Notes under the pieces: model-generated
The model's database searches: none
Told to the model about the DNA's origin: nothing
The model's input: the letters and a program-made list of their open reading frames with translations, nothing else
Position numbers and translations under genes: made by a program
Assembly: GCA_023380935.1 (NCBI GenBank)
Contig: JAMCST010000011.1
Coordinates: 1 to 64,000, forward strand
From: Patescibacteria group bacterium
GTDB lineage: Bacteria; Patescibacteriota; Microgenomatia; UBA1406; GWC2-37-13
DNA length: 64,000 nt
Direction of reading: 5' to 3'
Shown: piece by piece, positions 6,999-14,951 of the stretch
Layout of the letters: every line of letters begins with the position of its first letter
How positions within the stretch are numbered: position 1 is the first letter of the stretch

Positions 6999-7616
6999 TC
7001 ATCCTAACTTCAGTTCGTAGCTGTCCAGGACGCGGAAGGTTTGATCGTAAACCAGTTTTACCCAACCGGTGTTTTCAATGCAGTCGAACATGATTTTGTA
7101 GTCTTTGATAAAACCGATGGCATGCAGGAAAAGCCAGATCGCCCGCTCGTGCGCCACCACCATTACGGTCGCGCCGGGATTGGCCTGGGCAATCCGGATT
7201 AGGGCCGCCCGGAAGCGTTTCACCATCGACGCGGAAGTTTCATAAGAGGGATAATACTTAAATTCCATCTTTGCGGCGGGCGGCAACCGGTCAAACACCG
7301 GAAACAATCCTCTTACTTCTTCTTTATAATCCTTATCGTCCCGGTTCTCATATACTCCATAGTCCCTTTCCCTTAGATCTTGGTCGATTTGGACAGTCAG
7401 ACCCTTGGCTTGGGCAAAATACCGGGCGGTCTGCTGCGCCCTTAACCGGTCGGAGCTGTAGACGGCGCGATAATCGATGGTGGAAAAGTGCTTGGCACAG
7501 TCCTGGGCCTGCCGGTCTCCTAATTCGGTCAACGGCAGATTGCCGCCGACGATTTTCTTGACGTTCCCCTGACTCTGCGCATGGCGGAATAGGTAGATGG
7601 TGACAGGCTGGGTCAT
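6999..7616 (-). CDS. Histidine phosphatase (phosphoglycerate mutase-like)
   Basis: 205 residues of the histidine phosphatase superfamily. The phospho-accepting motif is FRHAQSQGN (H12). The second arginine lies in SSDRLRAQQTA, the acid in LRERDYG, and the second catalytic histidine in VVAHE. It probably dephosphorylates a small metabolite; the substrate is not evident. Its ATG overlaps the stop of the upstream SDR gene in an ATGA, so the two are translationally coupled. Confidence 0.88.
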   Translation of the reverse strand: MTQPVTIYLFRHAQSQGNVKKIVGGNLPLTELGDRQAQDCAKHFSTIDYRAVYSSDRLRAQQTARYFAQAKGLTVQIDQDLRERDYGVYENRDDKDYKEEVRGLFPVFDRLPPAAKMEFKYYPSYETSASMVKRFRAALIRIAQANPGATVMVVAHERAIWLFLHAIGFIKDYKIMFDCIENTGWVKLVYDQTFRVLDSYELKLG

Positions 7617-8362
7617 TTTAAATGTCCTCCGCCGTTAACGTAAATAAAGTTCCCGTTTAAAAACCTGGTTTTGTCGTTGATTATCATCATGGTCGCTGTC
7701 GCGATCGCTTTGGGCGTGGCGATTTTTCCCATCGGATTATTTTTGGCCGTGCGTTTCCAAAACCCGTCATCTACTCCTTCAATATTGTCCCACATGCCGG
7801 TTCTTGTTTCCCCGGGGCTAATCGCATTGGTTCTGATGCCATACCTTGAAAGATACAGGGCCATTGACTTGACAAAAGCGATTGTGCCGGCTGTGCCAAC
7901 GCAGTAAGAAGGATCGTCGGTGTCCGGCCGATCACCCAAAGAAGAAGTAATAATAATGACGTTGGGATTGTCTTGGTTTTTCATTAAAGGCAGGGCGTAT
8001 TTCGTGCAAAGGAAGTTGCCGTTGATTTTGGTATCAACCACGTCCTGCCATTCCTGAAAAGCAATGGTTTCGATTGATTTTAGAATATCAATGGCAGCGT
8101 TGTTAACCAAAACGTTCAGCCGTCCTTGTTCTTGTTTGATCTGGTCAAAAGCTTTTTTGACGCTCTCTTGCGATCTGACATCTAATTGAACCAAGATCGC
8201 CTGACCGGCGGCTGTTTCTATTTCTTTAACGGTCTCTTTCCCTTTGTCTCTATTTTTCAAATAAGTGACGTAGGTGATATAGCCGTTAGTCGCCAGTTCT
8301 TTGGCGATGCCTTTTCCAATCCCTTGCGAAGCACCGGTAACCAGTGCGACTTTTTTGTTCAT
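7613..8362 (-). CDS. Short-chain dehydrogenase/reductase lacking the catalytic lysine
   Basis: 249 residues with a Rossmann fold: TGASQGIG cofactor motif (9-16), LDV at 60-62, NNAA at 87-90, active-site N114, Ser at 140/141 and Tyr153. The residue four after Tyr153, Lys in the SDR catalytic tetrad, is Thr (YCVGT). The protein may bind NAD(P) with altered or lost activity. The start at 8362 is chosen because a longer reading would enter tRNA-Ala and the dinucleotide motif begins right after MNKKVALV. Length is normal for a classical SDR. Confidence 0.85.
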   Translation of the reverse strand: MNKKVALVTGASQGIGKGIAKELATNGYITYVTYLKNRDKGKETVKEIETAAGQAILVQLDVRSQESVKKAFDQIKQEQGRLNVLVNNAAIDILKSIETIAFQEWQDVVDTKINGNFLCTKYALPLMKNQDNPNVIIITSSLGDRPDTDDPSYCVGTAGTIAFVKSMALYLSRYGIRTNAISPGETRTGMWDNIEGVDDGFWKRTAKNNPMGKIATPKAIATATMMIINDKTRFLNGNFIYVNGGGHLK

Positions 8363-8398
8363 ATTATGGGCTTTAAGTGCGAATGCTGAAGCCTCCGG

Positions 8399-8471
8399 TG
8401 GACTCGAGGGGAGTCGAACCCCTGATCTCCGCAATGCGAATGCGGTGTTCTACCAACTGAACTACGAGCCC
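8399..8471 (-). tRNA. tRNA-Ala (anticodon CGC)
   Basis: Minus-strand acceptor GGGCTCG pairs with CGAGTCC through one G-U pair at the third position, not the usual G3-U70 orientation of other positions. Anticodon arm CCGCA/TGCGG encloses TTCGCAT, giving CGC. The T arm is CAGGGG TTCGACT CCCCT. Discriminator A; CCA is not encoded. It lies 37 bases upstream of the SDR start. Confidence 0.92.
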
Positions 8472-8510
8472 GTTATTCTCCAAAATCTACCAAACGCGCA
8501 ATCGCCCCTG

Positions 8511-8554
8511 TGTCCCCGGGGAGAATCGAACTCCCGCCTTAGGTTCCGCCCGCC
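8511..8554 (-). pseudogene. tRNA 3'-half remnant
   Basis: The minus strand carries an intact T arm GGGAG TTCGATT CTCCC, followed by an acceptor-like CGGGGAC and discriminator A. Upstream of the T arm no anticodon stem can be formed; the sequence is GGCGGGCGGAACC. Together with the 5'-half at 8650-8677 it frames tRNA-Arg. Confidence 0.6.
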
Positions 8555-8655
8555 TTCATTTGTGCCCTCGAAGGGAATTGAACCCTTATCACTGGTTCCG
8601 GAAACCAGTACTCTATCCGTTGAGCTACAAGGGCTTACCACAAATGATTGGCGGG
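8549..8655. repeat. Inverted repeat around tRNA-Arg
   Basis: The arm at 8549-8564 (CCCGCCTTCATTTGTG) is matched in inverse orientation at 8639-8655, with 15 base pairs and a small AA/T irregularity. In the minus-strand transcript the 5' leader and 3' trailer of tRNA-Arg would pair and extend the acceptor stem; the discriminator base is part of this helix. Confidence 0.7.
8563..8634 (-). tRNA. tRNA-Arg (anticodon CCG)
   Basis: Minus-strand acceptor GCCCTTG pairs with CGAGGGC through one G-U pair. Anticodon arm CTGGT/ACCAG holds TTCCGGA, giving CCG. The T arm is AAGGG TTCAATT CCCTT. Discriminator A; CCA is not encoded. It sits inside an inverted repeat and between halves of a degenerate tRNA. 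Confidence 0.93.
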
Positions 8656-8677
8656 TATTCATTGAACTACAAAGACC
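8650..8677 (-). pseudogene. tRNA 5'-half remnant
   Basis: On the minus strand it reads GGTCTTT GTAGTTCAATG AATA then CCCGCC, resembling an acceptor strand and a D arm with a shortened loop. Its acceptor strand pairs only partly, mostly by wobble, with the 3'-half remnant at 8511-8554. Confidence 0.5.
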
Positions 8678-8681
8678 AATA

Positions 8682-9461
8682 CTACTTTAAAAAGAGCAAT
8701 AATATTATAGCAAGTGCGATCCGATAAATCCCGAAGGGAATCAGGGTGTTCTTTTGGAGAAACCCGATAAACCACTTCATGACGAAATATGCCACCACAA
8801 ACGCCGCCAGCGTTCCGATCAGCAACAATGACAACGACTGGCCCGAATGCATTAACAGACCGCGCATTTTGAACAGGTCATATCCCGAAGCGGCCAATAT
8901 CGTGGGGACAGCCAGGAGAAAGGAATAACGCGCCGCTTCGTCGCGCCGATAGCCCAATCCCATCATTCCCACCATGACAATCCCCGAGCGCGACACGCCC
9001 GGCACCACAGCCAGCGCCTGGACTAACCCGATCAAAGCCGCCTGGCGGTCGGACATCTGGTCAAGCTGACGGTTAAGCCGCTTTGTCTGTTTTTTCAGCT
9101 TCAGTTCCAAGACGATAAACACGCCGCCGACGATCAACAGCGCCATGATAATTAGCAGGTTCGAGTTGAAAAAAACCGTCTTGATAATTTTGTATAGCAA
9201 AAAACCGATAACGGCGGTCGGAACAAAGGAAAACGCCAGCTGTCTTATTAAATAGAGATGGCGACGCAGATACTGGGCGTAGAGAAAAACCACCGCCAAA
9301 ATGGCTCCAGCCTGGATAAACACCTCGAAAAAACTCTGAAACGCGGTTTGGGCAAGACCCAGCAAATGACCGGTGATGATGAGATGGGCAGTTGAGGAAA
9401 CCGGCAAGAATTCGGTTAATCCTTCAACCACTCCGAGGACAAGGGCATGCAATATCGTCAT
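8682..9461 (-). CDS. uppP: Undecaprenyl-diphosphatase UppP (BacA)
   Basis: 259 residues with about eight membrane helices. It dephosphorylates undecaprenyl diphosphate on the outer face to recycle the lipid carrier for peptidoglycan and surface glycans. Both family signatures are intact: EGLTEFLPVSSTAHL (residues 13-27, with the two catalytic Glu and the Ser/His) and PGVSRSG near residue 155. The size is typical. It diverges from the GT4 gene at 9483 with only 21 bases between start codons, fitting a shared role in carrier-linked glycan synthesis. Confidence 0.95.
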   Translation of the reverse strand: MTILHALVLGVVEGLTEFLPVSSTAHLIITGHLLGLAQTAFQSFFEVFIQAGAILAVVFLYAQYLRRHLYLIRQLAFSFVPTAVIGFLLYKIIKTVFFNSNLLIIMALLIVGGVFIVLELKLKKQTKRLNRQLDQMSDRQAALIGLVQALAVVPGVSRSGIVMVGMMGLGYRRDEAARYSFLLAVPTILAASGYDLFKMRGLLMHSGQSLSLLLIGTLAAFVVAYFVMKWFIGFLQKNTLIPFGIYRIALAIILLLFLK

Positions 9462-9467
9462 GTCTCA

Positions 9468-9475
9468 ATTATAAT
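9468..9475. promoter_or_regulatory. Symmetric bidirectional -10 element (uppP / GT4)
   Basis: ATTATAAT contains a perfect TATAAT on both strands: plus 9470-9475 and minus 9473-9468. It is 7 bases from the ATG at 9483 and 6 bases from the ATG at 9461. Both genes would be transcribed without leaders from one overlapping element. No convincing -35 is seen on the plus side. Confidence 0.7.
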
Positions 9476-9482
9476 CTAAGCA

Positions 9483-10622
9483 ATGAAAATTGCCATTGTT
9501 CATGATCAGCTGCAGGAGTTTGGAGGCGCAGAACGGGTGTTGGTGGCGTTGAAGCGGATCTTCCCCAAGGCCGACGTCTTTACTTCGTTTTACAACCCTA
9601 AGGCATTGGGAATCCACGCGGAAAAATTCCGCAATTGGAACATCGTTACCTCCTGGGCCGATAAGGTACCGTTGTTGAAGCGGCTTTACTCGCCGCTGCG
9701 CTTCATTACCCCGCAGATCTGGGAAGGATTTGATTTTGGAAAATATCAGTTGGTGATTTCCTCATCCGGCTCATACATGAGCAAGGGCGTCGTCACCAAG
9801 CCGCCGACCAAACACGTGTGTTATCTCCACCACCCGCCCCGCTATCTTTATTATTACGAAACGGCCATCGAGTGGCAAAAATACTGGCCGGTCAAGGTCT
9901 ACGGCCACCTGATCAACCACCACTTACGGCTTTACGATTACCTGTCTTCCCAACGCGTCGACCAGTTTATCGCCAACTCTAAAGAGACGCAAAAAAGAAT
10001 TGCTAAATTCTACCGGCGCGACTCCACCGTCATCTATCCCCCGGTCAGTCTTCCGGAACCCCAACCCGCTAACCCGCCAACTCTCGAACTCTCAAACTCG
10101 TTAACTCGTCAACCCGTTAACTATTATTTGACCGTCTCCCGCCTGGCCCGCGCCAAACACGTTGACGTTTTGATTGACGCCGCCAACCAACGCCGATTCC
10201 AACTCAAGGTAGTCGGCAGCGGCCGGGACGCCGGCCGGCTGCGCTCGCTGGCCGGTCCGACCGTGGAAGTGCTTGAGCACGTCGACGATCAAGCACTAGC
10301 TCAGTTGTACCGTAACGCCCGCGCCTATCTGTTTGCCGCGGTGGACGAAGAATTTGGCATCGCGCCGGTCGAAGCGATGGGTTATGGTTTACCGGTGATC
10401 GCCTACGCCTCTGGTGGTTTAAAAGAGACGGTTACCAACGGCAAAAACGGCTATCTTTATCATCGACTGAGCCCGGAGTCTCTGGTTGCGGCCTTGACAA
10501 CCTTGGATAAACTGTCAGACGGCGAATATCAACAGATGCGCCGCGCCAGCCGCCAAGCAGCGGAAAAGTACACCGAAACCGCCTTCAAACAAAACATCCT
10601 CCGGTTTGTAGCCGGTGTTTAA
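9483..10622 (+). CDS. Glycosyltransferase family 4
   Basis: 379-residue GT-B enzyme. The N-terminal domain begins MKIAIVHDQLQEFGGAERV. The C-terminal domain has the sugar-nucleotide binding EEFGIAPVEAMGYG (E-x7-E) and SGGLKETV. The CYLHHPPRY motif and overall layout resemble WbaZ-type mannosyltransferases. The linker between the two Rossmann domains (about residues 194-213) is encoded by an 8-bp tandem repeat. The 3' end overlaps the convergent Nudix gene by 38 bases. Confidence 0.9.
   Translation: MKIAIVHDQLQEFGGAERVLVALKRIFPKADVFTSFYNPKALGIHAEKFRNWNIVTSWADKVPLLKRLYSPLRFITPQIWEGFDFGKYQLVISSSGSYMSKGVVTKPPTKHVCYLHHPPRYLYYYETAIEWQKYWPVKVYGHLINHHLRLYDYLSSQRVDQFIANSKETQKRIAKFYRRDSTVIYPPVSLPEPQPANPPTLELSNSLTRQPVNYYLTVSRLARAKHVDVLIDAANQRRFQLKVVGSGRDAGRLRSLAGPTVEVLEHVDDQALAQLYRNARAYLFAAVDEEFGIAPVEAMGYGLPVIAYASGGLKETVTNGKNGYLYHRLSPESLVAALTTLDKLSDGEYQQMRRASRQAAEKYTETAFKQNILRFVAGV
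10063..10118 (+). repeat. Seven-unit 8-bp tandem repeat inside the GT4 gene
   Basis: Consecutive octamers are AACCCGCT, AACCCGCC, AACTCTCG, AACTCTCA, AACTCGTT, AACTCGTC and AACCCGTT, followed by AACTATTA. Seven units make 56 bp; the reading frame stays open because the array falls in the flexible interdomain linker. Confidence 0.75.
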
Positions 10623-11061
10623 TGACTTTGACATCCTTACCGTAAGTAAACTCTCCCCGGATCTTTTTCCCTCCGATGACCAACGGCAACCAATAGCGAT
10701 AGTCGTCCCACATCTGTTTTCGATAGGGAATCTCTTCGAAACTGAACCACCGGGGAATGATCTCTTCTGAACTCACCGGTTTAATCGACTTACCGTCCGC
10801 AACGTATACGTGTATAAAAGTATCCCAGCCATGATCTTTAACATATGGAAAGTAAAAAACCAGGCGAGCGACTTCGTTGAGACTTTTAACGGTCACCCCG
10901 ATTTCTTCCGTGATTTCCCGGATCGCCGATTGTCTTGGCGTCTCTTTAGTTTCTATCCGTCCCCCAACCCCCACCCAATAACCCTCTCCTAATCCTCTTT
11001 GTTTTTTTCCCAACAGGATTTGCCCGTCCTTGATAAAAAAGGTGACGGTTGCTTGTATCAT
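10585..11061 (-). CDS. Nudix hydrolase, MutT/MTH1-like
   Basis: 158 residues. The Nudix box is complete: GGRIETKETPRQSAIREITE followed by EIGV. The start MIQATVTFFIKDGQILLGKK and the W-V-G-V-GGR core resemble MTH1/8-oxo-dGTP hydrolases, which keep oxidised purines out of DNA. The divergent neighbour mutM removes 8-oxoguanine from DNA, so a shared role in oxidative-damage defence is reasonable. The 3' end overlaps the GT4 gene. Confidence 0.87.
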   Translation of the reverse strand: MIQATVTFFIKDGQILLGKKQRGLGEGYWVGVGGRIETKETPRQSAIREITEEIGVTVKSLNEVARLVFYFPYVKDHGWDTFIHVYVADGKSIKPVSSEEIIPRWFSFEEIPYRKQMWDDYRYWLPLVIGGKKIRGEFTYGKDVKVIKHRLQTGGCFV

Positions 11062-11070
11062 AACTTATAT

Positions 11071-11094
11071 ATTTTACTGTAAAAACTGTAAAAT
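11071..11094. promoter_or_regulatory. Divergent -10 boxes between Nudix and mutM
   Basis: ATTTTAC at 11071-11077 and GTAAAAT at 11088-11094 form an inverted pair, placing TAAAAT in both directions. The minus box is 9 bases from the Nudix ATG. The plus box is about 50 bases from the mutM ATG, so mutM would have a leader of roughly 44 bases. Confidence 0.5.
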
Positions 11095-11144
11095 ATGAAC
11101 TGATTTTGGTGACGCTGGACATTGGTCACTGGTCCATTTTAACT

Positions 11145-11987
11145 ATGCCCGAACTGCCCGAAGTGGAAACGATCCGACTCAACCTGGAAAAAAATTTGCC
11201 CGGCAGAATCATCTCCCGCATCCGCGTGTTGGCCAAAAAGCAGTTAACCGGCCGCCTCGATCACGCCTTGGGACAAAACATCGTTGCGGTTGAACGCCAA
11301 GGGAAATATCTGGCTATCCGCCTAGGCAACGGTTATTATCTCAATGTCCATCTGAAGATGACCGGCCAGTTTTTGTTTGCCAAAAATCCCCGGCAAACAA
11401 AATTTCCCCACCGGATTCCTTTTGTCCACGGACAACGCATGCCGGGTAAAACCACCAGGGTAATCATTGAGTTTAGCGACCGATCGCAACTGTTTTACAA
11501 TGACCTGCGCATGTTCGGCTGGATCAAGATCACCAAAACGCCTCAGTTTCCCAGCGCGCCCGACGTGCTGTCTGCCCGGTTTACCCGGCGTTATTTCCAT
11601 CAGGTCGTCGGCCGGACCCACCGGGCGATCAAAGCCCTGCTTCTGGATCAGGAAAAACAGGCCGGCATCGGCAATATCTATGCCAACGAGGCCCTGTTTG
11701 CCGTCAAAATTCACCCGCTGCAACCTGCTAATCGACTAAACCAAAAGCAAGTCGACCAACTCTATGCGGCCATCATTAAAATCATGAAACAGGCGATCAA
11801 ACACCGCGGCACTTCCGCCTCGGACGAGGCGTTTATTCTTCCGGATAGCCGCAAAGGCCGCCATCAGCACTATCTGTTGGTTTACGACCGCGAGGATCAA
11901 CCCTGCCGCATCTGCGGCACTCCCATTAAGCGGCTCAAACACCACGGACGTAGTTCGTACTTTTGTCCTCGTTGCCAAACCACGTAG
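11145..11987 (+). CDS. mutM: Formamidopyrimidine-DNA glycosylase MutM (Fpg)
   Basis: 280-residue base-excision enzyme for 8-oxoguanine and formamidopyrimidines. The start must be the ATG at 11145, not an upstream TTG, because catalysis uses Pro2 exposed after Met removal (MPELPEVET). Glu3 and the beta-hairpin Lys54 (GKYLAIRL) are present, as are HLKMTGQF and the helix-two-turn-helix GIGNIYANEALF. The C-terminal zinc finger has C254, C257, C274 and C277. Complete. Confidence 0.96.
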   Translation: MPELPEVETIRLNLEKNLPGRIISRIRVLAKKQLTGRLDHALGQNIVAVERQGKYLAIRLGNGYYLNVHLKMTGQFLFAKNPRQTKFPHRIPFVHGQRMPGKTTRVIIEFSDRSQLFYNDLRMFGWIKITKTPQFPSAPDVLSARFTRRYFHQVVGRTHRAIKALLLDQEKQAGIGNIYANEALFAVKIHPLQPANRLNQKQVDQLYAAIIKIMKQAIKHRGTSASDEAFILPDSRKGRHQHYLLVYDREDQPCRICGTPIKRLKHHGRSSYFCPRCQTT

Positions 11988-12002
11988 TTAAAATGAAGGG
12001 GA

Positions 12003-13208
12003 CTATTCATATCTGATCGCCTCGACCGGCTCCAGATTGGCCGCTTTCCTGGCCGGCAACACGCCAAAGACGATCCCGATCGCGCTGGAAACCCCCAGAG
12101 CCAGGACCATAGACGGAACGTCGATGTAGGCCGGGAAAAATCCCTGGACCAATAATACTCCCAAAAACGCCAAACCCAGTCCCAAAGCGCCGCCGATGAT
12201 TGACAGGGCGACCGATTCGACGATGAATTGTAATAAAATGTCGTTTTTCCTGGCTCCCAACGCCCGCCTGACCCCTACCTCCCGGGTCTTGTCGGAAACC
12301 GTCACATACATGATGTTCATGATGCCGATTCCTCCCACCAACAGCGAAATGCTGGCGATCGCCACCAAAACAATGTTCATGATGTTGAAAATCGAGTTGA
12401 CTACCGACAGAATTTCCGTCGGTTCCAACAAACTGAATTCGTCGTCTTTATAGCGCTTGAGCATGACTTTGTTGATCTCCGCCTTGACGGTTGCCAGAGG
12501 AATATTCGGATCGGTTTTAATGGCAAAGCGGATAAACTGCTTTTGGGGATCATAGATAAAACCGGTGGTATAGGGGCCAAAAAAATACGAGTCATAGTCG
12601 TTGCCTCCTAATCCGCCACCTCCCTTGCTTTTGATAATACCGATAATGGTGAAGTTGACGTTATCCACGCTTACTCTTTTATCCAGGGCGTTGATGGTCG
12701 AACCAAACAGTTTTTCGGCGATTTTCGGACCGGCCACCAAGACTTTGGCGTGTTTGTCTATGTCGGTTTTGTCGAAAAACCTACCCTTGTCGATGGTTAA
12801 ACCGGCGATGTCGGCAAAATCGGCCGAGGTGAAAAAGATTGAAATGTACTCCGTTTTAACCGTCCCTTTGGCTTTGCCCGATTTGGAAGACAACGGAGCC
12901 AAACCGACCACGCCCTTAACCCGCGACAGATTAGTCAAGTCTTTAATGTCAAAACGCTGGCCGAGCACCGAGGCGGCACCGCCAAAGCCGCCGCCCTGCA
13001 GCACCTGACCGGGGGTGACAAACAGGGTGTTTTTCCCCAACGCCTCGAACTGGTCGGAAATATAGCGTTTTAGACCCAGACCCAGCGCCATCAGCATGAT
13101 GACGGCAAACACGCCGATCACGATCCCCAACGAGGTGAGAAACGTCTGCATCTTGCTTCTTTTGAAATCCTCCAGGGCGGATCTGACAATAAACAACAAA
13201 TACCCCAT
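12003..13208 (-). CDS. ABC transporter permease, MacB/FtsX-type
   Basis: 401 residues with the MacB layout: TM1 near residues 15-40, a large extracytoplasmic domain to about residue 270, then three C-terminal helices with the signature SDKTREVGVRRALGAR in the cytoplasmic loop. A Gly-rich stretch near residues 70-80 is in the outside domain. It is the last gene of a three-gene operon with an ATPase and an HlyD-like adaptor. Without an outer membrane partner it probably exports a peptide or lipid-like compound across one membrane. Confidence 0.9.
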   Translation of the reverse strand: MGYLLFIVRSALEDFKRSKMQTFLTSLGIVIGVFAVIMLMALGLGLKRYISDQFEALGKNTLFVTPGQVLQGGGFGGAASVLGQRFDIKDLTNLSRVKGVVGLAPLSSKSGKAKGTVKTEYISIFFTSADFADIAGLTIDKGRFFDKTDIDKHAKVLVAGPKIAEKLFGSTINALDKRVSVDNVNFTIIGIIKSKGGGGLGGNDYDSYFFGPYTTGFIYDPQKQFIRFAIKTDPNIPLATVKAEINKVMLKRYKDDEFSLLEPTEILSVVNSIFNIMNIVLVAIASISLLVGGIGIMNIMYVTVSDKTREVGVRRALGARKNDILLQFIVESVALSIIGGALGLGLAFLGVLLVQGFFPAYIDVPSMVLALGVSSAIGIVFGVLPARKAANLEPVEAIRYE

Positions 13209-13217
13209 TTTTATTTA

Positions 13218-13886
13218 TTAGCCCACCTGGCCGTCTTTAACTTTTATTACCCGCTTTCCGTAAGCGGCAATGTCGGCTTCATGAGTCACTACCACGATGG
13301 TAATTTTTTCATTCCGGTTCAGCTCTCCAAGCAGCTTCATGATGTCGTGACCGCTTTTACTGTCGAGGTTACCGGTGGGCTCGTCGGCTAAGATTAGTTT
13401 CGGCTCCATAATCAGCGCCCTTAGCACCGCCACTCTTTGCTGCTGGCCGCCGGACAGCTTGTTCGGGAAGGATGATTTTTTTTCGATCAGGCCAAACTTC
13501 GTCAACAGTTCAAGGGCTTTGGCCTCCGGATCGTAGTTAAGTTTCTTTCGGGCATAGACCGTAGGCAACAATACGTTCTCCAACACCGACAATTTGGGAA
13601 TCAGGTTAAATTGCTGGAAGACAAAACCGACAAATTCGTTCCTTAAGGTCGACAGTTCGTCGTCGGACAGTTGGGAAATTTTTTTGCCCTGGATAATCAC
13701 ATCGCCGGAACTGGGTTTGTCCAGCAGACCGATCAGGTGCATCAGGGTGGACTTTCCGCTTCCCGACGGCCCGGTAATCGATACGAACTCGGTTTCTTTG
13801 ATCTCCAGGCTGACCTTTTTCAGGGCATAAAAGATGGTGTCTTCGTCGACCCGGTAACTCTTGCTGACGTTTTGGAGCTTAATCAT
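13218..13886 (-). CDS. ABC transporter ATPase, MacB/LolD-type
   Basis: 222 residues with all ABC motifs: Walker [10 protein letters not shown] (39-47), Q-loop [10 protein letters not shown], signature [11 protein letters not shown], Walker [10 protein letters not shown] and the switch His in VVTHE. It energises the permease at 12003. Its start overlaps the end of the adaptor gene by 8 bases and it ends 9 bases before the permease, so all three are one operon. Confidence 0.95.
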   Translation of the reverse strand: MIKLQNVSKSYRVDEDTIFYALKKVSLEIKETEFVSITGPSGSGKSTLMHLIGLLDKPSSGDVIIQGKKISQLSDDELSTLRNEFVGFVFQQFNLIPKLSVLENVLLPTVYARKKLNYDPEAKALELLTKFGLIEKKSSFPNKLSGGQQQRVAVLRALIMEPKLILADEPTGNLDSKSGHDIMKLLGELNRNEKITIVVVTHEADIAAYGKRVIKVKDGQVG

Positions 13887-14916
13887 AAACCGCTTCGCCA
13901 GCCGCTATCCCATTGGTAATCACGGTTTGACCGTTGATCTCGGCGCCGGTTTGGATATATCTTTTGACTTTTTTACCGTTGGTCTTGACGTAGACGTAGC
14001 TCCCATGACCGTCCGAGTTGAGGTATCCTGACGGAACCGAAAGAACGTTATTTTCTTCTTTTACCAGAAAATCCACGTCGCCGGTCATGCCGATGCGCAA
14101 GGGCAGCTTCGTCTTGGCGCCATCCAGTTTTATGCGGACTTCGTAAACCGTTCCGGTCTCGCCGGTTTTGGGAGTATAGGCGATATAACTGACTTTCCCC
14201 TGATATTCGCGGTCGGGAAATGAATCAAACACCACCGTTCCCTGGTCATTGGCCTTGATGTTCACCACGTCGGTCTGGTCGGCGGTCACGGAAAAATAGA
14301 TCGTATCCGGATTGACAATCTCGAATTCGGCGCCGGCCGGCGTAATGTTCACCCCGGCATAAGGCGTATCGATCCTGACGACCTCACCGGCGATCGGCGA
14401 AACCAGCGTCGCATACTGCCGGGACAGGTCCTGCAGTTCCACGTCCAACACCGCGTTGTTCAAATCAAACTGGGCCTTATCCAGCGCCCGCAGCGCCTCG
14501 CGGCGCGCATCCTCCGACAAACCGCCGGTGTTTTTTATCTGATTGTCCTCGACTGACTGGTCATAATCCCAACGGTATTTTTGGTAGGTGTTGAGGTATT
14601 TTTGCAGGCGATTTTTTACATCGCGCTGATCAAGCGCGGCAATCGCCTGATATTTTTTTACCCGGTCGCCTTCTTTGACCCCCACCCAGGCCAACAACCC
14701 TGACGTTTGAAAACGCAGACTTACGTCTTCTTCGGCGGCGATTTCGCCCGACAAGGAAAGGGTTTCTTTTAAATTCTGACGTTTAACCGTATAGGAGTTT
14801 TCTTTATTTTTGGCTTTGGCGGCCTGAAGATTTCGGTAGCCAACCAGAGCAAAAACAATTACGACGAGCACAACCAAATACCATCTTTTTTTCAAAAAAC
14901 CTCCGATTTTTTTCAC
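13879..14916 (-). CDS. HlyD/MacA-type membrane-fusion adaptor
   Basis: 345 residues starting at GTG. An N-terminal membrane anchor (about 10-28) is followed by a lipoyl half-motif, a short coiled coil near residues 95-155, the second half-motif LVSPIAGEVVRIDTP, then beta-barrel and membrane-proximal domains. This is the periplasmic adaptor architecture. In a single-membrane cell it would sit on the outside and gate the MacB-like permease. It is the first gene of the operon. Confidence 0.88.
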   Translation of the reverse strand: MKKIGGFLKKRWYLVVLVVIVFALVGYRNLQAAKAKNKENSYTVKRQNLKETLSLSGEIAAEEDVSLRFQTSGLLAWVGVKEGDRVKKYQAIAALDQRDVKNRLQKYLNTYQKYRWDYDQSVEDNQIKNTGGLSEDARREALRALDKAQFDLNNAVLDVELQDLSRQYATLVSPIAGEVVRIDTPYAGVNITPAGAEFEIVNPDTIYFSVTADQTDVVNIKANDQGTVVFDSFPDREYQGKVSYIAYTPKTGETGTVYEVRIKLDGAKTKLPLRIGMTGDVDFLVKEENNVLSVPSGYLNSDGHGSYVYVKTNGKKVKRYIQTGAEINGQTVITNGIAAGEAVYD

Positions 14917-14951
14917 TCGATTAGCTTACTATAAACTTGACAACTCATTAA

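Noticed and set aside
11106-11144. Upstream TTG start for MutM
   Set aside because: The enzyme needs Pro2 as its N-terminal nucleophile, so only the ATG at 11145 can give an active protein.
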